A stretch of DNA of 64,000 bases from NCBI GenBank assembly GCA_051418075.1, contig JBPRGG010000032.1, forward strand, positions 41,036 through 105,035, given 5' to 3'. Each line of letters opens with the position of its first letter. The first letter of the stretch is position 1. The translations under genes and the position numbers were made by a program. Below are positions 1 through 7,821 of the stretch, piece by piece. Source of the stretch: JBPRGG01 sp051418075 (GTDB lineage Bacteria > Bacteroidota > Bacteroidia > Cytophagales > Cyclobacteriaceae). The notes beneath the pieces are model-generated. The model was not told where the DNA came from. It saw nothing but the letters and a program-made list of their open reading frames with translations, and made no database searches.

Positions 1-362
1 ATCAAGATTATACCATCAAAATAGCGCTTCCTGATCAGGTGAAAATTTTTGTAATCATCAATTCCTTTTACCGTAAGGGTGTAATGGTCTTTGATTACAT
101 TATTTACCCCAGTAGTAACATCATAAAAGAAATGAGCGGTGGTTCCTTTTTTCAGGGTTGAAAAAAACAAACCGACATTATAGGATTTAGCTAAAACCAG
201 GCTTCGGGCATTATAGTTTGGAATATAATTATAAGCTTCTGCTATAGCCTTGATCTTTTCCTTGGTTTCCTGCCTGATCAATGGACTGTCATTTAATGCT
301 CTCGATACGGTGGTATGAGATACATTAACCATCTTAGCTATATCTTTAATCGTAATACTCAT
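1..362 (-). CDS. LacI-family transcriptional regulator (3' end outside window)
   Basis: Translating the minus strand from the ATG at 362 gives an open frame to the window edge. It begins MSITIKDIAKMVNVSHTTVS, the canonical LacI/GalR helix-turn-helix, followed by the hinge region (YIPNYNARSLVLAKSYNVGL) and the start of the periplasmic-binding-protein-like effector domain (about 120 residues visible of the usual ~340). Such proteins bind palindromic operators and are released or activated by sugars or sugar phosphates. It lies downstream of, and in the same orientation as, the sugar-acid operon at 526-7603, separated from it by a terminator, so control of that operon is an inference from proximity. 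The C-terminal part is missing only because the window ends. Confidence 0.9.
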   Translation of the reverse strand, partial: MSITIKDIAKMVNVSHTTVSRALNDSPLIRQETKEKIKAIAEAYNYIPNYNARSLVLAKSYNVGLFFSTLKKGTTAHFFYDVTTGVNNVIKDHYTLTVKGIDDYKNFHLIRKRYFDGIIL

Positions 363-468
363 TTTTTGTTCCTTGACAGATCGGATGAAACAAATATATT
401 AAAAAGTAGCAAAGGTTGTATAAAATATTAGATAATGGTGTTATTCTAAGATTGTTTATTATAAAAAA

Positions 469-503
469 GCAGGGAATAATTTTGCAAAATCATTATTCCC
501 TGC
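469..503 (-). terminator. Intrinsic terminator of the gnd operon
   Basis: A perfect 12-bp inverted repeat (GCAGGGAATAAT and its complement) with an 11-base loop lies 22 bases after the gnd stop codon. Read on the minus strand it is followed directly by TTTTTTAT, a classic hairpin plus U-tract. It separates the six-gene operon from the lacI-type gene. Confidence 0.85.
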
Positions 504-525
504 CTAAAAGTTTTAACTAACTTAT

Positions 526-1980
526 CTATACTTCATAAGTGGTTGAGGCTGTTTCACCTCCTCTGCCTGTCCAGTTAGTATGGAAGAATTGTCCTCTTGG
601 TTTGTCAATCCGTTCATAGGTATGGGCCCCAAAATAATCTCGTTGGGCCTGAAGCATATTGGCTGGCAACCTTTCTGACCTTAAACCATCATAATAGCAT
701 AAAGCGGTGGTAAAGGCAGGAACGGGAATCCCCTGGCTTAGGGCCACTGAGGTCACCCTGCGCCAGCTTTCCTGGGCTGCATCCACCTTTTCCCGGAAGA
801 AATCATCCATAAGCAGATTGGAAAGCTGCGGATTTTTGGTAAATGCTTCAGTGATCCGGTTTAAAAACACGGACCTGATAATACAACCACCCCGCCAGAT
901 TTTGGCAATCTGACCATACTGCAAATTCCAGTTATATTCTTTGGCAGCTTCTTTGAACAGGGTAAAACCCTGGGCATAAGAGACAATTTTGGAGGCGAAT
1001 AAGGCATTTTTTATGTCATTGATAAAAGATTTTTTATCTCCTTCAAAATTTACCTGAGGACCTTTTAGGACTTTTGATGCTTCCACCCGCTGGTCTTTCA
1101 TAGCTGATAAACAGCGGGCAAAAACGGCTTCTCCGATCAAAGTAAGGGGAATGCCAAGGGTCAAGGCTGAAATTCCCGTCCATTTTCCAGTTCCTTTTTG
1201 TCCGGCAGTATCCATAATTTTTTCAATCATGGGCTGACCATCTTCATCCTTAAACCCTAAAATATCTCTTGAAATCTCAATCAGATAACTATCCAGCTCA
1301 CTGTTGTTCCATTCAGCAAAGACTTCGTGCATTTCATCAGCGGACATTCCCAGTAATACTTTCATGATATGGTAGGCTTCGCTGATCAGCTGCATATCCC
1401 CATATTCAATACCATTGTGCACCATTTTTACATAATGTCCGGCCCCATCCTCGCCCATCCATTCGCAGCAAGGTTCACCTTCTACCTGAGCAGAAATTTT
1501 TTGAAAAATAGGTTTCACATGATCCCAGGCAGGAGCTGATCCACCTGGCATAATTGATGGTCCTAAAAGTGCACCTTCTTCTCCTCCCGATACACCGGTA
1601 CCTATATACAGCAGCCCTTTACTCTCCACCAGTTTGGTCCTGCGAATAGAATCAGTGAAATTAGAATTCCCGCCATCAATGATGATATCCCCTTCTTCCA
1701 GATAGGGAATCACCTGATCAATAAAAGCATCCACCGGGGCTCCGGCTTTTACCATCAACATGATTTTTCTTGGCCTTTTGAGTGAATCTACCAACTCCTG
1801 CACACTATGTGCCCCCTTGATATTTTTACCTTTGGCCCTGCCATTGATGAAATTATCTACTTTCTCAATGGTTCGGTTATACACTGTCACAGAAAAACCC
1901 TTACTTTCCATATTCAGTACCAGGTTTTCGCCCATTACAGCTAATCCAACCAGTCCGATATCTGTTTTTTCCATATTCAT
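526..1980 (-). CDS. gnd: 6-phosphogluconate dehydrogenase, decarboxylating
   Basis: Oxidatively decarboxylates 6-phosphogluconate to ribulose 5-phosphate with NADP in the cytosol (oxidative pentose phosphate pathway). The 484-residue protein has the full length of the dimeric family. Visible are the N-terminal dinucleotide fold (GLVGLAVMGENL) with an NRT motif after the second strand typical of NADP use, the substrate-binding GVSGGEEGA segment, the catalytic GHYVKMVHNGIEYGDMQ stretch with the conserved Lys and Glu, and the C-terminal tail ending in TASTTYEV. An ATG two codons in (1974) is an equally good start. It is the last gene of the operon, 39 bases after pdxB. Its presence beside sugar-acid genes suggests that 6-phosphogluconate is the exit product of the pathway (inference). 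Confidence 0.95.
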   Translation of the reverse strand: MNMEKTDIGLVGLAVMGENLVLNMESKGFSVTVYNRTIEKVDNFINGRAKGKNIKGAHSVQELVDSLKRPRKIMLMVKAGAPVDAFIDQVIPYLEEGDIIIDGGNSNFTDSIRRTKLVESKGLLYIGTGVSGGEEGALLGPSIMPGGSAPAWDHVKPIFQKISAQVEGEPCCEWMGEDGAGHYVKMVHNGIEYGDMQLISEAYHIMKVLLGMSADEMHEVFAEWNNSELDSYLIEISRDILGFKDEDGQPMIEKIMDTAGQKGTGKWTGISALTLGIPLTLIGEAVFARCLSAMKDQRVEASKVLKGPQVNFEGDKKSFINDIKNALFASKIVSYAQGFTLFKEAAKEYNWNLQYGQIAKIWRGGCIIRSVFLNRITEAFTKNPQLSNLLMDDFFREKVDAAQESWRRVTSVALSQGIPVPAFTTALCYYDGLRSERLPANMLQAQRDYFGAHTYERIDKPRGQFFHTNWTGRGGETASTTYEV

Positions 1981-2019
1981 GATATTTAAGAATTATAAAT
2001 CTAAATAAGCTTTAAAAAA

Positions 2020-3147
2020 TTAATTGGTTACTTTAAATCCTAGCATGGTCAACTTATCAGCTAAAGGCTGATTATAAGGTTCCAACACGATGTTATAGGC
2101 CTGAAATTCCCTTCTTACCGGGTAATCTCCTCTCAGCTTTTCGAAATGATCAGGCTGACCCAATAATGCGTTGAAGTCTTTTTCAATGTTATAAGTATGT
2201 ATAATGGCTTCTTTCAATACCTGTTCATCCGTTTTATCTGCGCAATCTAAAATGAGGTCGGGAAATTCAGGTTCGGGTAGCCTCTGAGGAAACCAGGTAT
2301 CAAGGCCAAGGTTAAAAAACTTACTGACTGCCTGCACGCTCATGGCTGTACCATTAGCTTTTCCATCCAGGGAATAACCGGCAATATGAGGGGTAGCTAA
2401 TCCCACTGAATTAAGTAGCTCAAGATCAATATCTGGTTCATATTCCCAAACATCTAGTACTGCACTGGTAATAAAATTGTTATCCAGCGATTTTTTAAGG
2501 GCATGACTGTCAACCACCTCTCCCCTGGAAGTATTGATTAAAAAGCCATCATGCCAAATATTCTCAAAGAATTTATCATTTACCAGGTGCAGGGTTTTAT
2601 ACGGACCTTTAAAATTCAGGGGAACATGTAAACTGATAATTTCTGCTTTGGTTAACACTTCATCCAACTCCTGAAATTCCTCCCATTGCTCCTGTCTGGC
2701 CCGGGGAGGATCATTTTTGATTACTTTCATGCCCAGGATCTCAGCCATACGGGCTACTTTAGATCCTACATTTCCTACCCCGATTACACCCAATGTTTTA
2801 TCCTTCAGCCTGAAATTATGTTGATCAGATAACCAACAAAGGGCAGCCCCCATATATTGCATGACCGAACCTGAATTACATCCAGGAGCATTGGTCCACT
2901 GGATTCCTGCCTGATGACAATAGGCAGTATCAATATGATCAAACCCAATAGTGGCAGTGGCAATAAACCTGACAGAGGAATTATTCAGCAGTTGGGCATC
3001 ACATTTTGTCCGGGTTCGAATGATCAGGGCATCTGCTTTTTCCACATCCATGGCAGTAATCTGGCCTCCGGGCAAATAATCTATTTCGGCGTAAGGCTCC
3101 AATACGCCTTTTAAGAATGGGATCTTATCATCTGCTATTATCCTCAT
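2020..3147 (-). CDS. pdxB: Erythronate-4-phosphate dehydrogenase
   Basis: A D-isomer-specific 2-hydroxyacid dehydrogenase of the PdxB subfamily (375 aa, usual 370-380). PdxB oxidises 4-phospho-D-erythronate to 2-oxo-3-hydroxy-4-phosphobutanoate in DXP-dependent pyridoxal phosphate synthesis. The N-terminal RIIADDKIPF, the ATIGFDHID segment and APGCNSGSVMQY are PdxB signatures; the NAD site is GVIGVGNVGS, and the catalytic Arg (NTSRGEVVD), Glu (WEYEP) and His (TPHIAG) are all present. The C-terminal extension typical of PdxB dimers is there. The start codon overlaps the stop of the larA-like gene by one base (TAATG), implying translational coupling. Its place in a sugar-acid operon leaves open a catabolic role on tetronate phosphates. 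Confidence 0.9.
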   Translation of the reverse strand: MRIIADDKIPFLKGVLEPYAEIDYLPGGQITAMDVEKADALIIRTRTKCDAQLLNNSSVRFIATATIGFDHIDTAYCHQAGIQWTNAPGCNSGSVMQYMGAALCWLSDQHNFRLKDKTLGVIGVGNVGSKVARMAEILGMKVIKNDPPRARQEQWEEFQELDEVLTKAEIISLHVPLNFKGPYKTLHLVNDKFFENIWHDGFLINTSRGEVVDSHALKKSLDNNFITSAVLDVWEYEPDIDLELLNSVGLATPHIAGYSLDGKANGTAMSVQAVSKFFNLGLDTWFPQRLPEPEFPDLILDCADKTDEQVLKEAIIHTYNIEKDFNALLGQPDHFEKLRGDYPVRREFQAYNIVLEPYNQPLADKLTMLGFKVTN

Positions 3148-4418
3148 TAATCCACAAAACGATCTTTATAGGCCCATAATCCCAGGGCTGGGTTTGAAAC
3201 ATAAAAAATTTCCTCACCATCCACCTGGTTATATCCATCATTAAGCAACTCCGGATTATACTTTTTCATCATTTCACCCAGATCTGCATATTTAAAATTG
3301 ACCTTTTCAATCTCATCCCGGCTTAAATTTCCGGGACAATATGTAATAGAAAACCTGCCTTCTGAAGATCCATGAATCAAATGAGCTGCCGCGCTGAGAT
3401 TATTCTGAAGTTCATCATTGTCTTTGGTCAATGCCAGAACTTTAGGCGTATCCACATATCCATATTTCCTGATCAGGCGGTCAATTTCCTTATCTTCTCC
3501 AAATTCTTTCAGCCCCGGGGCCAACACAATTAATTCTCCGCCATCAGCAATGGCCATTCGGGTTCTGTAAACACTTTTATTACCTAACCAGGTACTTTTA
3601 AATTCTTCAGGATCAAGATATACCACCACCTTTTTCAGTGGTCTTTCCACCATTTGGAAGTTGACCTTCAATGAAAGTTCTGAAGCCATTTCAAAACACT
3701 CCATGTCGTCCCCTACATATAACCCTTTCACACCCATGGTTCCATCCGGGCCCTTACCTACTACTGTCAGTACATATACAATGGGTAAATGATTGGTGAA
3801 ATTATCCGAAGCAAAGTTCAAAATCTTTCTGACCGGGGTATCCGCCCGTCCCATCATTCGTTCCATACCAAAAGCGGCTCCTAGAAAGTGGCTCTTATTG
3901 ATGCCTTCTACTCCACCGGTGCCTACAAAGATATTTTTGTTATAATTGGCCATGCCCACCACCTCATGAGGTACTACCTGACCCACTGAAAGGATCAATT
4001 CGAATCCTCCTTCCACCAATAGTTTATTGACCTGGGCCGGCCAGGGATATTCCACCTTATTTTCAGACACTTGCCTTACAAAATCAGCCGGAACTTCCCC
4101 TACCTGTACAACATCATTCCTCCAGTCATGCACCCGGAAAAGATCCTGTGGAATTGAGCCAAACATTTTGGATATTTCGCCCGGTGTCATGGGAAAGTGG
4201 GTGCCTAAAGCGGGAAGAACATCAGTTAGATGATCCTGGTAATATTGCCAGATATACTCCGTCAACTGGCCGGCACGTGAATGAAACCGAGTAAAATCCG
4301 GAGGTAAGGCCAGTACCTTTTTCCGGGGACCTATCTTATCCAGGGCAGCAAATATCCCTTTTTTTATATCTTCGTCGGATAGATTACGGGTCTCAGATCC
4401 TATTTGATAATAAACCAT
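3147..4418 (-). CDS. LarA-family nickel-dependent 2-hydroxyacid racemase/epimerase
   Basis: A 423-residue homolog of lactate racemase LarA (DUF2088). LarA uses a nickel-pincer nucleotide bound covalently to a lysine. Key residues are in place: Asp41 and Arg44 (PPDFTR, the DHTR equivalent), His74 (GTHFP), His151 (VVPHE), Lys161 and His177. The spacing His-10-Lys-16-His is exactly that of LarA His174/Lys184/His200. The family is now known to include epimerases of longer 2-hydroxyacids, including D-gluconate. Operon context with a mannonate-type SDR and Gnd makes a mannonate/gluconate 2-epimerase more likely than lactate racemase (inference). Genes for cofactor synthesis (larB, larC, larE) are not in this window. 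Confidence 0.85.
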   Translation of the reverse strand: MVYYQIGSETRNLSDEDIKKGIFAALDKIGPRKKVLALPPDFTRFHSRAGQLTEYIWQYYQDHLTDVLPALGTHFPMTPGEISKMFGSIPQDLFRVHDWRNDVVQVGEVPADFVRQVSENKVEYPWPAQVNKLLVEGGFELILSVGQVVPHEVVGMANYNKNIFVGTGGVEGINKSHFLGAAFGMERMMGRADTPVRKILNFASDNFTNHLPIVYVLTVVGKGPDGTMGVKGLYVGDDMECFEMASELSLKVNFQMVERPLKKVVVYLDPEEFKSTWLGNKSVYRTRMAIADGGELIVLAPGLKEFGEDKEIDRLIRKYGYVDTPKVLALTKDNDELQNNLSAAAHLIHGSSEGRFSITYCPGNLSRDEIEKVNFKYADLGEMMKKYNPELLNDGYNQVDGEEIFYVSNPALGLWAYKDRFVD

Positions 4419-4497
4419 AAATATTCATCTCACATTTTATAATCTATTAATGATCGTTTAAAAGTTTCACATTAACAAATTATCTGAACAACCAAAC

Positions 4498-5388
4498 TTA
4501 TTTTTTCCAGGGCGGAGTAGCGGGGAGATAACTTTCAAATTCCTGCACCAGCTTTTCCTGGTATTCCCCCTGAAAAGTCCCATTAAAAAACTTATCCAGC
4601 GCTTCCTGATAAAACCTTTGCCAGGATTCTTCTTCATGACCCGGATTAATAGGGAAAAACAAAACACCATTGGAATCAGCGGCTTTGCGATCTCCTGGGG
4701 CATCACCGATCATAAGGATCTTTTCATCCGGGTATTTATTTTTTGCAGCCCAGGCCAGATGCTCTGACTTTTTTCCATATTCCTGGCCGGCAATTACCCT
4801 TACATACTGATCGATATCGTTTTCCTCCCATTCGCGAGTCAGGGCTTCTACCGGAGTCTGAGAAACTACAATAGCATCGGCCTTTTCCTGCAATTTTACC
4901 AAAGACTCTCTTACATAGGGAAATGGAGCAATTCCATAGACAATATCTTCCACGGTCTTATTCACTGCTACAGACCATTCCAGTAAATTATCCATTACCG
5001 GATCATTCACCTGTTGCACATATTTTTCCAGGGCTGGATTACCCAGTTTAGATTCATTTTTAGTCCAACCAACCACCCGGCTCATATCAGGCATTTTAGC
5101 CTGACGTGCTTTCACTTCTGGTCGTTCTCCCAGTAGTTGAACGGCTTCAATCAAAGCTAAAAACCTATTAATACCACGGCTTTTGGAGTACAAATTAACG
5201 AATTCCCAGGTTTCTCGGGCATACTTGGATACACTTTGTAAATTGAAGTATTTAATCACATTAGGACAGAAACATTCTTTCTGTTTGATCTCCATGGTGT
5301 CGAAAGCACAACCATCCGAATCAATACCGATAAAAAAATCTTTGGTAGGTTGTAAGTCTTTTAATTCTTTTTGTGGATCAGCAGTCAT
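4498..5388 (-). CDS. HAD-superfamily phosphatase
   Basis: A 296-residue haloacid dehalogenase-like hydrolase. Motif I is DSDGCAFD (Asp23 nucleophile, Asp25 acid/base, the DxD pattern of phosphatases), motif II is the VSQTP serine/threonine region, motif III the lysine in EYGKKSEH, and motif IV MIGDAPGDRKAAD with two aspartates for magnesium. A large helical cap (about residues 35-155) lies between motifs I and II. It is the third gene of the sugar-acid operon, 53 bases after the PFK-like gene. It could hydrolyse a phosphorylated hexonate or remove a dead-end phosphate made by the adjacent kinase; neither is shown by the sequence. Confidence 0.8.
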   Translation of the reverse strand: MTADPQKELKDLQPTKDFFIGIDSDGCAFDTMEIKQKECFCPNVIKYFNLQSVSKYARETWEFVNLYSKSRGINRFLALIEAVQLLGERPEVKARQAKMPDMSRVVGWTKNESKLGNPALEKYVQQVNDPVMDNLLEWSVAVNKTVEDIVYGIAPFPYVRESLVKLQEKADAIVVSQTPVEALTREWEENDIDQYVRVIAGQEYGKKSEHLAWAAKNKYPDEKILMIGDAPGDRKAADSNGVLFFPINPGHEEESWQRFYQEALDKFFNGTFQGEYQEKLVQEFESYLPATPPWKK

Positions 5389-5441
5389 TTTAAATTTGTT
5401 TAAAAATTGATATTAAGATTTCAACGGTTCTTTCTCCCAGT

Positions 5442-6728
5442 TTACTTTAGATAGGCTTCAGGGAGATAATCCGGAAGCTTCTTATCGGCGAATACAGGTT
5501 TAAACCGGGCAAACCGTTGCAAGCCATTGATCATAGGTACTGAAACCCAATCCTCACCAATCAAAGGGCGCACATAAGCCAAAAACTCATCAGTTACGTC
5601 TATTCTGTTGGGGGCAATCCATTTTTCAGGAAAAGTTCTCTCTGAAAGTGCTACTTTTTCCAGTGGGACTTTATCATATTTTACATTATAAATGAATCCC
5701 GGCTCACGTAAAATGGTAGCCATCCATCCATTTCCATCTTTCAGGGCCACTTCAACTGCTTTCTGGCCTACTTTATAGGCTTCATCCAGATCTACTGTGG
5801 AGGCATAAATCATGGTATCACGCTGATCGGTACCCATTACATGCCCCCTGGCTTTACCGGTAACATTAAATTTTTTGGTATTTAAATGATTAACCACAGA
5901 TTGGAAAACGGAGATCTGACTGGAGCCAAAGGAGGTATGACCAAAGGAATCTTTTACTTCGCCTATTGAACCTACATCAAACCCTTCACTGATGACAACC
6001 ATACAACGTCCGTCTTTTTTAAGCTGATCATTTACATTATCCGTTAATTCATCTAAAGTGAGATTTGATTCCGTCATATAGATCTGTAAAGGTAATTCTC
6101 TTTTAGGATCAGCCAAACGGGCTGCCGCAGGAATGTAGCCAATTTTGCGGCCCATAGCCTGGATCACCATCACCGGGTCTGCCGGGGAAGAGCCCATATT
6201 TTCCTCATTGGCATTCTGGATAATGTGAGACCAGTATCTGGCAACACTACCATATCCGGGTGTGTGATCGATCAGTTGAAACTCACTGTCTCCTACGTCA
6301 TTGTCTATGGTTTTTGGCACTCCGGTCCCAATGACATCCAATCCTTTTTCCTGGGCCAGTTGACTTACCTTGTAAGCAGTGTGCTGGGAGTCATTTCCTC
6401 CAATGTAAAAGAAATAGCCAATATCATGAGCCTTGAAGATCTCCATCACCCGTTGAAAATCTTTTTCCTGGTGATCTTTCAACTTATAGCGGCAGGTACC
6501 TATACTTCCGGCTGCCGGCGTATTCCTCAATAAAGCTATTTCTTCATCAGGCTGGGCAGTCAGATCCAATAGTTCTTCTTTTAATACACCTTCTATACCA
6601 TGCCATCCTCCATATACTTTGCCAAATTGATCGGGAAACATTTTACAGGTATCTATGATACCTCTCAATGAATTATTTATTACAGGTGAAGGTCCACCGG
6701 ATTGGGCTACAATTACATTTTTTGCCAT
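5442..6728 (-). CDS. Phosphofructokinase-family sugar (acid) kinase, PPi-type signature
   Basis: A 428-residue PFK-family protein. The N-terminal phosphate loop is QSGGPSPVINNSLRG. The diagnostic motif reads GGNDS (residues 110-114): Asp113 sits where ATP-PFKs have Gly and PPi-PFKs have Asp, while Asn112 replaces the usual magnesium-binding Asp. The second motif PKTIDND (138-144) carries the lysine typical of PPi enzymes. The sugar-phosphate site keeps AMGRKIGY and ISEG, but the usual QRGG region is GHVMGTDQRD, which suggests a substrate other than fructose 6-phosphate. It is 26 bases after the SDR and before a HAD phosphatase. Candidate substrates are gluconate or mannonate (inference); ordinary PPi-PFK remains possible. 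Confidence 0.75.
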   Translation of the reverse strand: MAKNVIVAQSGGPSPVINNSLRGIIDTCKMFPDQFGKVYGGWHGIEGVLKEELLDLTAQPDEEIALLRNTPAAGSIGTCRYKLKDHQEKDFQRVMEIFKAHDIGYFFYIGGNDSQHTAYKVSQLAQEKGLDVIGTGVPKTIDNDVGDSEFQLIDHTPGYGSVARYWSHIIQNANEENMGSSPADPVMVIQAMGRKIGYIPAAARLADPKRELPLQIYMTESNLTLDELTDNVNDQLKKDGRCMVVISEGFDVGSIGEVKDSFGHTSFGSSQISVFQSVVNHLNTKKFNVTGKARGHVMGTDQRDTMIYASTVDLDEAYKVGQKAVEVALKDGNGWMATILREPGFIYNVKYDKVPLEKVALSERTFPEKWIAPNRIDVTDEFLAYVRPLIGEDWVSVPMINGLQRFARFKPVFADKKLPDYLPEAYLK

Positions 6729-6754
6729 AATTATATTATTTTGATCTTAGATGA

Positions 6755-7603
6755 TTATACCCCGCTATAGGCATTAAATCCACCATCTACCGGTATCGTA
6801 ACTCCGGTGATAAATGATGACATATCGGAAAGCAGGAAAAGGGTAGTTCCTACCAGATCATCTGGTTGTCCAAACTTACCCATGGGCGTATTTGAAATAA
6901 TCTTATGGCCCCTGGGAGTCAGTTCCTGGGTTGCTTCATCGATCAACAAAAACCGGTTTTGATTGGTCAGAAAAAAACCAGGGGCTATGCCATTGACCCT
7001 GATCCCCGTTTTGGCCAAATGAACAGACAACCATTCTGTGAAATTATTGATAGAAGCCTTTGCGGCAGAATAAGCTGGAATTTTGGTCAATGGTCTGAAA
7101 GAATTCATGGAGGAGATGTTCAGGACTACTCCCTGTCCCCGTTCCACCATTTCTTCAGTGAGAACCATGGTAGGCAATAAGGTTCCTAAAAAGTTCAAAT
7201 CAAAGACCCGCCGGAATCCATCCACATCCAACCCATAGAAAGATTGTTTGAGCAAATCTTTATGGTCTTTATCCAGGAATTCTAATTGGGTGGTCGCTTT
7301 GGGAGAATTTCCTCCCGCCCCATTGATGAGCAGATCTATCTGCCCCCACTTTTTAACAATTAAAGATTTAGCCGCTTCCAAACTTTCCTTTTCCAAAACA
7401 TTGCCGGCTACCCCAATACACTCTGAACCAGATTGTTGCTCAATATCATTGGCTACTTTTTCGGCCTGCTCCTGATTCAGGTCAAGAATTGCAATCCTGA
7501 CTCCTGCCCTGGCCAGACCTTGCGCCAGAGAAGCGCCGATAACTCCCCCGCCACCAGTGATTACACATACTTTATTTTTAAGGTCTTCAAAGGAGTAATT
7601 CAT
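6755..7603 (-). CDS. SDR oxidoreductase, D-mannonate/fructuronate type
   Basis: A 282-residue short-chain dehydrogenase. The nucleotide site is VITGGGGVIG, the catalytic Ser is in NISSMNS, and Tyr-x-x-x-Lys in AYSAAKASI. The insertion after NGAGG, the LNFLGTLLPTMV and IAPGFFLTNQNRFLL blocks, and the VDGGFNAYSGV end resemble the SDR-type D-mannonate oxidoreductases (fructuronate reductases) rather than KduD or gluconate 5-dehydrogenase, which are shorter and lack the insertion. Expected reaction: fructuronate + NAD(P)H to mannonate, in the cytosol. First gene of the operon, so probably the pathway entry step. A LacI-like half-site lies about 30 bases upstream. Confidence 0.8.
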   Translation of the reverse strand: MNYSFEDLKNKVCVITGGGGVIGASLAQGLARAGVRIAILDLNQEQAEKVANDIEQQSGSECIGVAGNVLEKESLEAAKSLIVKKWGQIDLLINGAGGNSPKATTQLEFLDKDHKDLLKQSFYGLDVDGFRRVFDLNFLGTLLPTMVLTEEMVERGQGVVLNISSMNSFRPLTKIPAYSAAKASINNFTEWLSVHLAKTGIRVNGIAPGFFLTNQNRFLLIDEATQELTPRGHKIISNTPMGKFGQPDDLVGTTLFLLSDMSSFITGVTIPVDGGFNAYSGV

Positions 7604-7627
7604 AAATCATTTGTTTTAAATAAATAA

Positions 7628-7644
7628 AATGCACACGTTAACAA
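7628..7644. promoter_or_regulatory. Candidate LacI-type operator upstream of the SDR operon
   Basis: ATGCACACGTTAAC lies 26-40 bases before the SDR start codon. It matches 11 of 14 positions of ATGCAAACGTGAAA found upstream of the DUF1080 gene, in the same orientation. A central CG with A/T-rich flanks is usual for LacI-family operators, but the palindrome is weak. Weak evidence. Confidence 0.3.
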
Positions 7645-7797
7645 ATCCAAATGTTTTTATTTACATCTGAATAAGTTGTCTTTTTTGCAAGTATAGTAAA
7701 TTAAAACTGAACTTTAAAAAGGTAGCAAAAAATCTTTTTCACACCAAATAAATCTGATAAAAATTCGCTCACCAAGGCTGTCGGGCTTATATCAGTC

Positions 7798-7821
7798 CAA
7801 AAAAAATGATCAGCCCCTGAT
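7798..7821 (-). terminator. Probable terminator of fabH
   Basis: Immediately after the fabH stop codon the minus strand reads ATCAG-GGG-CTGAT followed by CATTTTTTTT. The stem is only 5 bp with a 3-base loop, but the eight-base U-tract is strong. Confidence 0.45.

Noticed and set aside
3147..4418. Lactate racemase annotation
   Set aside because: Family is right, but context and known breadth of the family do not support lactate specifically.
5442..6728. Simple glycolytic 6-phosphofructokinase annotation
   Set aside because: The motifs are PPi-like, the catalytic triplet is altered, the substrate loop differs and the operon is a sugar-acid set, so the plain name would mislead.
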